A DNA stretch of 64,000 nt from Eubacteriales bacterium (GTDB taxonomy: Bacteria; Bacillota; Clostridia; Lachnospirales; Lachnospiraceae): NCBI GenBank assembly GCA_030524455.1, contig JAUNGT010000004.1:59011-123010 (forward strand), written 5' to 3'. Under the pieces are notes generated by a model. The model was not told the origin of the DNA. It worked only from the letters and a program-made list of their open reading frames with translations, and did no database searches. The position numbers and the translations under genes are program-made. Shown one piece after another: positions 52,047-60,399 of this stretch; position 1 is the first letter of the stretch; each line of letters opens with the position of its first letter.

Positions 52047-52088
52047 AAAACCAGGAAAAGACAGAGGTTAGACTTTTCCTGGTTTTTT
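52047..52088 (+). terminator. Rho-independent terminator after rpe
   Basis: AAAACCAGGAAAAG pairs with CTTTTCCTGGTTTT across a 12-nt loop and is followed by a T-run. Confidence 0.92.
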
Positions 52089-52094
52089 ACGTTT

Positions 52095-52254
52095 AACAGT
52101 TCAGCCAGGCGGGAGTGACCGGCCAAAATCGTGCTTGCACGAATTTTGGCCGGTTGCTCCCGCCTGAGGGAGCGCCCGATTATGAGCAAAGGTAGCCGCG
52201 TAGCGGCGGAAAGCGCGTTAGCGCGGCTTTGCGAATGGCGCGGGCTGAACGGCT
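52095..52254 (+). repeat. Palindromic intergenic repeat, copy B
   Basis: This 160-bp element is closely similar to copies A and C. The main stem reads CAGGCGGGAG ... CTCCCGCCTG with inner ACCGGCCAAAATCGTGC/GCACGAATTTTGGCCGGT. Several base pairs differ from copy A while keeping pairing. Small stems AGCCGCGTAGCGGC and GCGCGTTAGCGC follow. The right terminal repeat is altered (GGCTGAACGGCTG). It lies between the rpe terminator and the cls promoter within a 355-bp gap. Confidence 0.9.
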
Positions 52255-52295
52255 GCATGGGACGAGAAGGGAAATCGTGCTCGCAGATTCCGTTC

Positions 52296-52324
52296 TTGAC
52301 AGTGGGAAACGCGGACGATAAGAT
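52296..52324 (+). promoter_or_regulatory. Consensus promoter for the cardiolipin synthase gene
   Basis: TTGACA (52296-52301), 17-bp spacer, TAAGAT (52319-52324), 57 bp before the GTG start. Confidence 0.7.
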
Positions 52325-52380
52325 ATTCGTAGCGGTTTGGCCGGGCGGGAATGCGCAGGCAAAACCGGAAGGAGGACGGC

Positions 52381-53922
52381 GTGCGGACAGAGGAGAAGAC
52401 GGCAGTAAAAAACAGTGTGGGAAGGCTTGCCTTTGTGGCGGTGTCGGTGCTTTTGCAGCTGGGATGGATTTTGTTTCTGATTCTGCGGCTGAACCGGTAT
52501 TCTGCGTGGATTTCACTGATCAGCAGCGTGATCGCCCTGACGGCGGTGATTTTGCTGTACGGCAAGCCCACGAACGCGGCGTTTAAGATGCCGTGGATCA
52601 TCATTATTCTTGCGTTTCCGGTGCTGGGACTGAGCCTGTATCTGCTGGTAGGGCGCAAGGAGGCGACGACCGGGATGCAGAGGCGGTTTTCGGAGATCGA
52701 CCGGGAGCTTGCCGGGCAGCTTTGGCAGGATCCTGCCGTGATGGAGCGTCTTTCGGCGGACAGCCGGGCGCTGGCAAACCAGTCCGAATATATCTGGAAA
52801 TGGGGAAAATATCCGGTCTGGCAGAATACGGACGTGGAATTTTTCGCGGAGGCCTCGGAGGGCTTTGCGGCGCAGAAGGAAGCCCTGAAAAAGGCGGAGC
52901 ATTTTATTTTTATGGAGTACCACGCCATCGAGGACGGACAGGCCTTCGGGGAGCTTAAGGAGATTCTGGAACAAAAGGCGGCCCGCGGGGTGGAGGTGAG
53001 GCTGTTTTACGACGATATCGGCAGTATCGGCTTTATCAATACGGATTTTATCCGGCGGATGGAGGAGGCGGGCATCCAGTGCCGGGTGTTCAATCGCCTG
53101 ATTCCCGTTCTCAACGTATTTATGAACAACCGGGACCATCGCAAGATCACGGTGATCGACGGGCAGGTGGGCTTTACCGGCGGCTACAACCTGGCAAACG
53201 AATATTTCAACATTACGCATCCCTACGGCCAGTGGAAGGATACGGGAGTGCGCCTGCAGGGAGATGCGGTGCGCAGCCTGACGGTGATGTTTCTGGAGAT
53301 GTGGAACGCCATCAAAAAAACGGACACGGATTACGGGCGCTATCTGCCCACTGTTGCCTGGAAGGCTTCGGAGAGCGGTTTTGTGCAGCCCTACGCGGAC
53401 AGCCCGCTGGACGGGGAGAACGTGGGGGAAAGCGTTTATATGAATGTGGTCAAAAATGCGGAGCGCTACGTCTGGTTCACCACGCCCTATCTGATTATCA
53501 GCGACGAGATGAGCAGGGAGCTGTGCCTGGCCGCCAAGCGGGGCGTGGATGTGCGCATCATCACGCCGGGGATCCCGGACAAAAAGCTGGTATACCGGGT
53601 GACGCGCTCCTACTATGACCAGCTTGTCCGGTGCGGCGTTCGGATTTTTGAGTATACGCCGGGCTTTCTCCATGCAAAACAATGCGTCAGCGACGATAAA
53701 ACCGCGACTGTGGGCACAATCAACCTGGACTACCGCAGCCTGTATTTCCATTTTGAAAACGGTGTGCTGCTCCAGCGCTGCAGGGCGGTGGGGGATATGC
53801 GCCGGGATTTTGAAAATACGTTCCCGGTCTGCCGCGAGGTGACGGAGAAATATCAGGCCAAAAGGTCCTTTGGAGCGCGGGTGGGGAGCAGTGTCCTGCG
53901 GCTGATTGCGCCGCTGCTGTAG
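52381..53922 (+). CDS. cls: Cardiolipin synthase (phospholipase D family)
   Basis: The 513-residue membrane enzyme joins two phosphatidylglycerol molecules. Two N-terminal transmembrane helices (residues ~12-62) precede two phospholipase D domains with HKD motifs: H-R-K-I-T-V-I-D followed by GFTGGYNL, and H-A-K-Q-C-V-S-D-D followed by GTINLDYRS. The start is GTG 52381 directly after AAGGAGG; an ATG 30 bp upstream would place the ribosome binding site inside the gene. Confidence 0.93.
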   Translation: MRTEEKTAVKNSVGRLAFVAVSVLLQLGWILFLILRLNRYSAWISLISSVIALTAVILLYGKPTNAAFKMPWIIIILAFPVLGLSLYLLVGRKEATTGMQRRFSEIDRELAGQLWQDPAVMERLSADSRALANQSEYIWKWGKYPVWQNTDVEFFAEASEGFAAQKEALKKAEHFIFMEYHAIEDGQAFGELKEILEQKAARGVEVRLFYDDIGSIGFINTDFIRRMEEAGIQCRVFNRLIPVLNVFMNNRDHRKITVIDGQVGFTGGYNLANEYFNITHPYGQWKDTGVRLQGDAVRSLTVMFLEMWNAIKKTDTDYGRYLPTVAWKASESGFVQPYADSPLDGENVGESVYMNVVKNAERYVWFTTPYLIISDEMSRELCLAAKRGVDVRIITPGIPDKKLVYRVTRSYYDQLVRCGVRIFEYTPGFLHAKQCVSDDKTATVGTINLDYRSLYFHFENGVLLQRCRAVGDMRRDFENTFPVCREVTEKYQAKRSFGARVGSSVLRLIAPLL

Positions 53923-53933
53923 TGTAAATTCGT

Positions 53934-54092
53934 AACAGCTCAGCCAGCCGGGAGCAAACGGTCAAAATCGTGCTCGCACGAATTTGACCGTTTGCTCCTG
54001 GCTGAGGGAGCGCCTGATTATGAGCAAAGTTAGCCGCAAAGCGGCGGAAAGCGCGTTAGCGCGGCTTTGCGAATGGCGCGGGATGAACTGTT
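53934..54092 (+). repeat. Palindromic intergenic repeat, copy C
   Basis: The third copy is 159 bp. The main stem reads CAGCC..GGGAGCAAACGGTC, loop tip CGTGCTCGCACG, GACCGTTTGCTCCTGGCTG; the inner pairs differ from copy B by compensatory changes. It is in the same orientation as copy B and ends 37 bp before the fucosidase start, the same distance as copy A from its downstream gene. Confidence 0.9.
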
Positions 54093-54129
54093 GCGTGAAC
54101 CTATAAATAAAGAAGAGGAGAAAAACAGA

Positions 54130-55434
54130 ATGAATGAAGCGATTGAGAGACGGACAGAGTGGTTCCGGCATGACCGGTTCGGGATGTTTATCCACTGGGG
54201 GCTGTACGCGATCCCGGCGGAGGGGGAGTGGATCATGTCCGTGAACCGGATCGGCAAAGAGGAGTACGAAAAGTATTTCCATGAGTTTGATCCGGTGGAT
54301 TTTGACCCGAAAAAATGGGCCAGAGCGGCCAAAAAGGCGGGCATGAGGTATGCGGTGATGACGGCCAAGCACCATGACGGCTTCTGCCTGTTTGATTCGG
54401 CCCTGACTGATTACAAGGCGACAAACACAAAGGCCGGGCGGGATCTGGTGCGGGAGTATCTGGAGGCCTTCCGGGCGGAGGGGATTAAGGTTGGACTGTA
54501 TTATTCCCTGCTGGACTGGCATCATCCGGATTATCCCAAGTATGAGGACTGGAATCATCCGATGCGGGGAAACGAAGCTTATAAGGATGAAAAGATCGAT
54601 TTTGACCGTTATCTGGATTACATGCACGGCCAGGTGCGCGAGCTGGTGACCAACTACGGAAAGCTGGATCTGTTGTGGTTCGATTTTTCCTACGGGGAGA
54701 TGTGCGGGGAGAAATGGCGCGCCTCAGAGCTGATTGAGATGGTGCGCAAGTATCAGCCCGATGTGGTGATCGATAACCGCCTGGAGGGCTCCGGCGAGAA
54801 AAACGGCAGCATCATCACGGACAATCCGCTTTCCTACAGCGGCGATTTTGCAAGCCCGGAGCAGATCATCCCGCCCTATGGCGTGACGGACGAGCATGGC
54901 AAGCCGATTCCCTGGGAGCTGTGCGCTACGATGAACAATCACTGGGGCTACTGCAGCTTTGATCAGATTTTTAAATCCCCGCAGATGCTGGTGCGCAAGC
55001 TGGTGGAATGCGTCAGCAAGGGCGGGAATATGCTGCTCAACGTGGGCCCGGACGCGCGCGGCAATATCCCTGCCCGGAGCCTTGAGATCCTGGAACGAAT
55101 CGGAGAGTGGATGGAGCAAAACGGGCGCAGCATTTACGGCTGCGGCATTTCGGAATTTTCAAAGCCCGAATGGGGACGCTACACCCAGAACGGAAAGACC
55201 GTCTACGCCCATGTGTACGAGGAGCCGCTGGGAGCCCTGGCGCTCTACGGCATTGCGCCGGAGCGGATCGCTTCCGTGCGCAGGCTGGCTGACGGCAGCC
55301 AGGTGAATTTGAGCGATGCCTGGAATATCAAGCTGTATCCGGACGTGGCCTTTGTCTATTACGGGCCGGACCCGGTGGGCTGCTATCCGCTGCCGGATGA
55401 GGTGGATACGGTGTTTGAGGTGAGATTGAAATAA
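54130..55434 (+). CDS. GH29 alpha-L-fucosidase
   Basis: The 434-residue protein has the GH29 landmarks: RFGMFIHWGLYAIPAEGEWIM near the N terminus, TAKHHDGFCLFDS, and nucleophile Asp in LDLLWFDFSYGE (about residue 185). WGYCSFDQIFKSPQMLVRKLVECVSKGGNMLLNVGPDARG follows. No signal peptide is seen, so it acts inside the cell. It removes alpha-linked fucose from glycans such as xyloglucan or mucin oligosaccharides. I choose ATG 54130 after GAGGAG; a longer frame starts inside the palindromic repeat. Confidence 0.92.
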   Translation: MNEAIERRTEWFRHDRFGMFIHWGLYAIPAEGEWIMSVNRIGKEEYEKYFHEFDPVDFDPKKWARAAKKAGMRYAVMTAKHHDGFCLFDSALTDYKATNTKAGRDLVREYLEAFRAEGIKVGLYYSLLDWHHPDYPKYEDWNHPMRGNEAYKDEKIDFDRYLDYMHGQVRELVTNYGKLDLLWFDFSYGEMCGEKWRASELIEMVRKYQPDVVIDNRLEGSGEKNGSIITDNPLSYSGDFASPEQIIPPYGVTDEHGKPIPWELCATMNNHWGYCSFDQIFKSPQMLVRKLVECVSKGGNMLLNVGPDARGNIPARSLEILERIGEWMEQNGRSIYGCGISEFSKPEWGRYTQNGKTVYAHVYEEPLGALALYGIAPERIASVRRLADGSQVNLSDAWNIKLYPDVAFVYYGPDPVGCYPLPDEVDTVFEVRLK

Positions 55435-55448
55435 GGATGGCAGAAATC

Positions 55449-55479
55449 AAAAAGCGGCCCGGGCAGGGCTGCTTTTTTT
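55449..55479 (+). terminator. Rho-independent terminator after the fucosidase
   Basis: AGCGGCCC pairs with GGGCTGCT (one mismatch), with AAAAA before and seven T residues after the stem. Confidence 0.88.
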
Positions 55480-55633
55480 CGGCAAAACAGGAATATTGTG
55501 TCTTTACAAAAAGAATTGTGTGAGACTTTTCCGCCGGATTCCCTGAAAACTGTGGGGAGAGAAAAGTCTTGTTTGTTTACAGGAGCCTGCCGGAGAGCTA
55601 CACTGAGGACACAATTTGAGAGAAAGGAGGGAG

Positions 55634-56611
55634 ATGACGGTGGGAGCATCAATCGGTAAGAAAAAAGAGAGGGGAAAGGCGGCGCTGCGCGCCGGGACAG
55701 AGAAGCGTTCCTGGAAGCAGGACTGGAAAAAAAATTATCAGTTGTATCTGTTTCTTATTCCTGCAGTGGTTTCCGTTTTTATTTTCAGCTATTTGCCAAT
55801 GTATGGAATCCAGATTGCCTTTAAGGATTTCAAACCGGTAAGGGGAATCCTGGGAAGCGAATGGGTTGGCATGAAATGGTTTGAACGCTTTTTTTCCAGC
55901 TTTCAATTTACGGAAATCCTGGGAAATACATTGCTTTTGAGTGTGCTGCTTTTGATTTGTTCTTTTCCTGTTCCGATTTTATTTGCGCTGATTGTCAATC
56001 AGTATCGGGAAGGAAGATTCAGAAGAGTGCTGCAGACAGTATCCTATGCGCCGCATTTTATTTCGACGGTCGTTATGGTCGGCATGGTCGTGCTGTTTTT
56101 AAGCCCGTCTGCCGGATTATACGGAACCCTGATGCGTATGTTTGGGCTGGAAGCTGAAAACATCCTCGGGGAAGCGTCGATGTTTCGTCCGATCTATATT
56201 TTATCGGATATCTGGCAGCATACGGGCTGGGATTCCATTATTTATCTGGCGGCTTTGTCGTCGATCAGTCAGGATTTATATGACGCTGCCAAGGTGGACG
56301 GTGCGGGACGCTGGAAGCGGATGTGGTATATCGAGATTCCGGCGCTGCGGGAGACGGCTATGATCCTGCTGATTCTGCGGCTGGGCGGTATCATGTCCAT
56401 GGGCTTTGAAAAAGCTTATCTGTTGCAGAATAACCTGAATTTGGCGGCATCGGAGATTATTGCCACATATGTGTACAAGATCGGACTGACAGGGACGCCC
56501 CAGTACAGCTATTCGGCAGCGATCGGTGTGTTTAATTCCGTGATTAATGTGTTTCTGCTTCTGACATTTAACAAGCTCAGCAAAAAGATGAGCGGTGCGG
56601 GCCTGTGGTGA
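55634..56611 (+). CDS. ABC sugar importer permease, LplB type
   Basis: The 325-residue CUT1 permease has the LplB-like N terminus FLIPAVVSVFIFSYLPMYGIQIAFKDFKPVRGILGS, six helices and the EAA loop YDAAKVDGAGRWKRMWYIEIPAL. It is similar in sequence to the permease at 22323. The start ATG 55634 follows AAAGGAGG. It is the first gene of the third importer operon. Confidence 0.92.
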   Translation: MTVGASIGKKKERGKAALRAGTEKRSWKQDWKKNYQLYLFLIPAVVSVFIFSYLPMYGIQIAFKDFKPVRGILGSEWVGMKWFERFFSSFQFTEILGNTLLLSVLLLICSFPVPILFALIVNQYREGRFRRVLQTVSYAPHFISTVVMVGMVVLFLSPSAGLYGTLMRMFGLEAENILGEASMFRPIYILSDIWQHTGWDSIIYLAALSSISQDLYDAAKVDGAGRWKRMWYIEIPALRETAMILLILRLGGIMSMGFEKAYLLQNNLNLAASEIIATYVYKIGLTGTPQYSYSAAIGVFNSVINVFLLLTFNKLSKKMSGAGLW

Positions 56612-56647
56612 TGCGGCTGAAGCAATATCGGAAGGGAGGAAGGAAAA

Positions 56648-57790
56648 GTGGAGAGAGATAAGAGCTGGGAACTGCCGGATCCGTTTTTGAAGCCGGACGG
56701 CAGCCGTATCCGGAAAAAAGAGGAATGGGAGGGGCAGCGCAGATATTTTAAAGCGATGCTGGAGGAACAATTTTATGGGAAGATGCCTCCGCGGCCGGAA
56801 AGGCTGACAGGGGAACGGATTTTTTCCGAAATGATCTGGAATGAGAGCGCTATATACGAAAAGATCAGGCTGGTGACGGGACCTGCCGGGGAGATTTCCT
56901 ATAATGTGCATGTTTTCCGGCCGAAAGAGGCGGGGAAGTATATTCCGGTGGTAATTCCCGGAGGAGAGTTCCTGGATAGGGAAATTATCCGGATGGCGGT
57001 GGAGCAGCGGTTTACGGTTTTGAGTTATGAGATCGGGGAAGCAGCTCCCGATGACCGGTCAGGCTGGAATCAGGGAGGCTGTGGAAAGGCATATCCGGAT
57101 TACAGCTGGAGGGCGCTTGCCATGTGGGCCTGGCTTGCCAGCCGGGTGATCGACTGGTTGGAAACGCAGGACTTTGCGGATTCTGATAAGGTGGTAGTGA
57201 CGGGACATTCCAGAATGGGAAAGATGGCGCTGTGCTGCGGTATTTATGATGAGCGTGTGGCGGTAACCGCACCGGCAGGTTCCGGATGCGGCGGGATGGG
57301 AAGCCTGCGTTTGAACGGAACCCGTCTTGGAGAGGGGATCGGAAGGGCGGAACGCATCGGCGTTATGCTGCGGGAGGACAATTTCCCTTATTGGCTGCTG
57401 GATGGGATGCGGGCGTACGGTACGCCGGACGGTCAGGCGGGCTATCGGGAAAATGAACTTGGCTTTGACGCCAATATCCTGGCCTCCTGCATCGCACCCA
57501 GAGGTCTGATCTGTGTGGAAGGGCTGGACGATATCTGGATTAATATGTTTGGCACACAAACGGCCTGGCTTGCCGCTGCGGAGGTATTCCGGTTTCTGGA
57601 TGTGCCGGAGAAATGCGGCATTCATTACAGAGAAGGCGGACATATGTATAACCGGGAGGACTGGACGGTTGTGCTGGATTTTGCACGGACGATCCTGACA
57701 GGAGAAGCGAAGCGCACAAATTATAAGATCATTGGGAAGGACGAGGTAAAATGCGGCTATTCCTGGAAAAATCCGACGGATTTTCAGTAG
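56648..57790 (+). CDS. Alpha/beta hydrolase, glucuronoyl esterase-like (CE15 type)
   Basis: The 380-residue esterase has the CE15-like nucleophile motif TGHSRMGKMALCCG with Ser near residue 188 (consensus G-x-S-R-x-G-K), followed by VTAPAGSGCGGMGSLRLNG, and a likely catalytic His in YREGGHMYNREDW. CE15 enzymes cleave ester bonds between lignin and glucuronoxylan; there is no signal peptide here, so the substrate may be an imported methyl- or acyl-glucuronosyl oligosaccharide. The start is GTG after AAGGGAGG. Its place between two permease genes of one importer is unusual. Confidence 0.75.
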   Translation: MERDKSWELPDPFLKPDGSRIRKKEEWEGQRRYFKAMLEEQFYGKMPPRPERLTGERIFSEMIWNESAIYEKIRLVTGPAGEISYNVHVFRPKEAGKYIPVVIPGGEFLDREIIRMAVEQRFTVLSYEIGEAAPDDRSGWNQGGCGKAYPDYSWRALAMWAWLASRVIDWLETQDFADSDKVVVTGHSRMGKMALCCGIYDERVAVTAPAGSGCGGMGSLRLNGTRLGEGIGRAERIGVMLREDNFPYWLLDGMRAYGTPDGQAGYRENELGFDANILASCIAPRGLICVEGLDDIWINMFGTQTAWLAAAEVFRFLDVPEKCGIHYREGGHMYNREDWTVVLDFARTILTGEAKRTNYKIIGKDEVKCGYSWKNPTDFQ

Positions 57791-57805
57791 AAAGAGGGAA
57801 ATTGG

Positions 57806-58675
57806 ATGAGAGTGAAACTGTCAAATTTGCCGTTGTATGTACTGGGAGTGTTTCTGCTGCTGATCGTCGCTTATCCGCTGTATTTTATTGTGATTGCTTC
57901 TGTGTCTGACCCGGGGATGGTGTTGAACGGGGAGGTGTGGTTATTCCCTAAAAAGCTGAATCTGACAGGGTATGAGGAATTGTTTAAGGTAGACCGGATT
58001 TGGGTGGGATACCGCAACACAATTTTTTACGCGATAGCGGGGACGGCAATCAGTATGCTCGTGACGGTCCCGGCGGCTTACGCGACGTCGATCAGGAGCC
58101 TGAAAATCAGAAGGCCGGTGATGCTGTATTTTATGTTCACAATGTTTTTTAACGGCGGACTGATACCAACCTACCTGATTATTTCGCAGAAGCTGCATAT
58201 GGACAATTCAATCTGGGTGATGATTATCCCGTTTTGTCTGAATGTATACAATATGATTATCATGCGTACGTTTTTTGAAAGCAGCCTTCCCCAGGAGCTA
58301 TGGGAGGCTGCGCAGCTGGACGGCTGTTCCCACGCATATTATCTGGTGCGTGTGGTGATGCCGTTGTCCAAGGCGGTATTATCTGTTATTGTTCTGTATT
58401 ATGTGGTTGGGAAGTGGAATGAATATTTTATGGCATTGATTTACATCAGAGACGACAGCCTGGTGCCGCTTCAAATTGTCCTGCGGGATATTTTGATCCA
58501 GAATGAAGCGCTGTCCGGAGCGGAGATGGGGGCGGCCGGGATGGAAGCCAGCAAAAAGGCCAATCTGATCAAGTACGCCTCCATTGTGGTGGCAACACTG
58601 CCGATGATGATTCTGTATCCATTTCTTCAAAAATATTTTGAAAAGGGTGTTATGATCGGAGCGGTAAAGGGCTGA
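57806..58675 (+). CDS. ABC sugar importer permease, YtcP/LplC type
   Basis: The 289-residue CUT1 permease has six helices and the EAA loop WEAAQLDGCSHAYYLVRVVMPLSK, and ends LQKYFEKGVMIGAVKG. It is the intact relative of the permease broken by a TGA at 23788. Its partner permease lies upstream of the esterase gene. Confidence 0.92.
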   Translation: MRVKLSNLPLYVLGVFLLLIVAYPLYFIVIASVSDPGMVLNGEVWLFPKKLNLTGYEELFKVDRIWVGYRNTIFYAIAGTAISMLVTVPAAYATSIRSLKIRRPVMLYFMFTMFFNGGLIPTYLIISQKLHMDNSIWVMIIPFCLNVYNMIIMRTFFESSLPQELWEAAQLDGCSHAYYLVRVVMPLSKAVLSVIVLYYVVGKWNEYFMALIYIRDDSLVPLQIVLRDILIQNEALSGAEMGAAGMEASKKANLIKYASIVVATLPMMILYPFLQKYFEKGVMIGAVKG

Positions 58676-58688
58676 GAGGAGGAAAAAA

Positions 58689-60293
58689 ATGTATAACAAA
58701 AAAAGATGGGCAGCCGTCGGAATGGCGGCAGTGATGACTCTGGGAGGCTGCGGCGCGCAGGAGGTGCCGGCAAATACAACAGCGCAGAGCGGGGGAGCGA
58801 CGGAGACTGGACGGGCAGAAAATGCGGGCGCGGATATCGATACCAGCGAAAAAATCGAGCTGCGCATTATGGTCCAGACTACGCTGGATCCGGACACGAT
58901 ACCGGTATTCCAGCGGATCGAGGAAAAATATAATGTGGATCTGGTATGGGATACGGTGGAATCCGGATACAGCGAGAAGAAAGCGGTAGTGCTTGCAAGC
59001 AACGATCTTCCGGATATCTTTTTCGCAGGGCTGACAGAGAATGACGTGGTTGCGAACCCGGAGCTTTTTGTGGATCTGTCGGAGCTTCTGGACTATGCGC
59101 CGAATGTGCAGAAGATGTTTGAGGAGGTGCCGCTGACAAAGTATATCAGCACCTACGGGGAAGACGGGATCCTTTCTCTGCCGCAGGTGACCGGCTTTAA
59201 CCCGCAGAGCTGGGAAGTCATGATGATCAATAAAACCTGGCTGGATAAGCTGGGACTGGAAGAGCCGACCACGCTGGAAGAACTGGAAACGGTATTGAAG
59301 GCCTTTAAGGAGCAGGATCCCAACGGCAACGGAAAGGCAGACGAAATACCGATGGACTGGCCCTGCGATTATGGACATGGGCCCTATACGCTGACAGGGG
59401 CATATGGTCTGGTGGATGACAAAAATAAGATTACCCTCCAGGACGGAAAGGTGGATTTCCTGTACACTACGGACGAGTGGAAAAAGCTCACCGCATATCT
59501 CCATCAACTTTATGAGCAGGGACTGATTAATCCGGAGGTGTATACAACTACGGATTATCAGGTGGCGAGTGCCCTCAGCAGCGAGGGGGATGTGGCGAGA
59601 GTAGGCTTTACATTCGGATGGTCGGTGGAGAGCCGCACGGGGAAATTCGCGGATGAATATGTGGTACTGCCGCAGCTGAAGGCGGATGAGAGCATAGAGA
59701 ACCCTTTGTGGGCATGCGGGCCAAAGGACAGGGTAAACACGGGGGTTGCCTGTGTCCTGACCAAGTCCTGCGAAAACCCGGAGCGGGCGATGATGGTGAT
59801 CAACGAGTTTTACAGTGAGGATTTTGCCCTGCAGGAGTATTACGGGTCTGCGCCGGAGTTTGTGGAGCAGCAGGAGGACGGCACCTGGATTATCAAAGAG
59901 CCGGAGAGCGGGACAATTGAGGAGCAAAAGTGGAAGAATGCCCTGGTAAATGGGGGGCCCTGCTATACCTCGGAAGAGCAGCAGAGCAGGACTGTGCTGC
60001 CGAAGGAACTGCAGGCGAGGCTGGATCAGGATAACGTATATGCCGATCAACGGCCCTCTCAGGATCAGATTTTCCCTTCCGTAAAATTTGACAATGAGGC
60101 GACGGAAGAGCTGACCTATCTGAAAACGGATATCGATAAGCTGGTGGATCAAAAGGCGGCCGAGTGGGCCGTAAACGGCGGAATCGAGGAGGAATGGGAC
60201 GATTATCTGGATCAGCTGGAGAAGATGGGATTGAGCCGGATGCGTGAAATCTATCAGGAAGCCTATGACAATTGGGCAGAAGAAACACAATAA
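58689..60293 (+). CDS. ABC importer sugar-binding lipoprotein, LplA type
   Basis: The 534-residue solute-binding protein has a short lipoprotein signal (KKRWAAVGMAAVMTLGGCGAQ, lipobox L-G-G-C). GAGGAGG precedes the ATG. It contains a calcium-loop-like DPNGNGKADEIPMDW segment common in this subfamily. It completes the third importer. Confidence 0.92.
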   Translation: MYNKKRWAAVGMAAVMTLGGCGAQEVPANTTAQSGGATETGRAENAGADIDTSEKIELRIMVQTTLDPDTIPVFQRIEEKYNVDLVWDTVESGYSEKKAVVLASNDLPDIFFAGLTENDVVANPELFVDLSELLDYAPNVQKMFEEVPLTKYISTYGEDGILSLPQVTGFNPQSWEVMMINKTWLDKLGLEEPTTLEELETVLKAFKEQDPNGNGKADEIPMDWPCDYGHGPYTLTGAYGLVDDKNKITLQDGKVDFLYTTDEWKKLTAYLHQLYEQGLINPEVYTTTDYQVASALSSEGDVARVGFTFGWSVESRTGKFADEYVVLPQLKADESIENPLWACGPKDRVNTGVACVLTKSCENPERAMMVINEFYSEDFALQEYYGSAPEFVEQQEDGTWIIKEPESGTIEEQKWKNALVNGGPCYTSEEQQSRTVLPKELQARLDQDNVYADQRPSQDQIFPSVKFDNEATEELTYLKTDIDKLVDQKAAEWAVNGGIEEEWDDYLDQLEKMGLSRMREIYQEAYDNWAEETQ

Positions 60294-60341
60294 CAGAAAA
60301 CGGGAATTATTGAGATAAGGATTCTCACAGGCTTTTGCATC

Positions 60342-60350
60342 TGCTATAAT
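60342..60350 (+). promoter_or_regulatory. Extended -10 promoter of the AraC regulator gene
   Basis: TGCTATAAT, 49 bp before the start codon; the -35 is weak. Confidence 0.5.
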
Positions 60351-60399
60351 AACGGGCAGATGCAGAGGCCTTTTGGCGTATATGGAAGGGGAGAGAAAG

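Noticed and set aside
54067..54129. N-terminal extension MRMARDELLRE of the fucosidase frame, and the similar MRMARAELLHA extension at 32774-32836
   Set aside because: Both extensions are read from the end of the palindromic repeat, which explains their similarity. The real starts follow good ribosome binding sites.
58650..60290. 546-codon minus-strand frame opposite the third binding-protein gene
   Set aside because: The plus-strand frame encodes a complete lipoprotein with ribosome binding site and lipobox; the reverse frame has neither.
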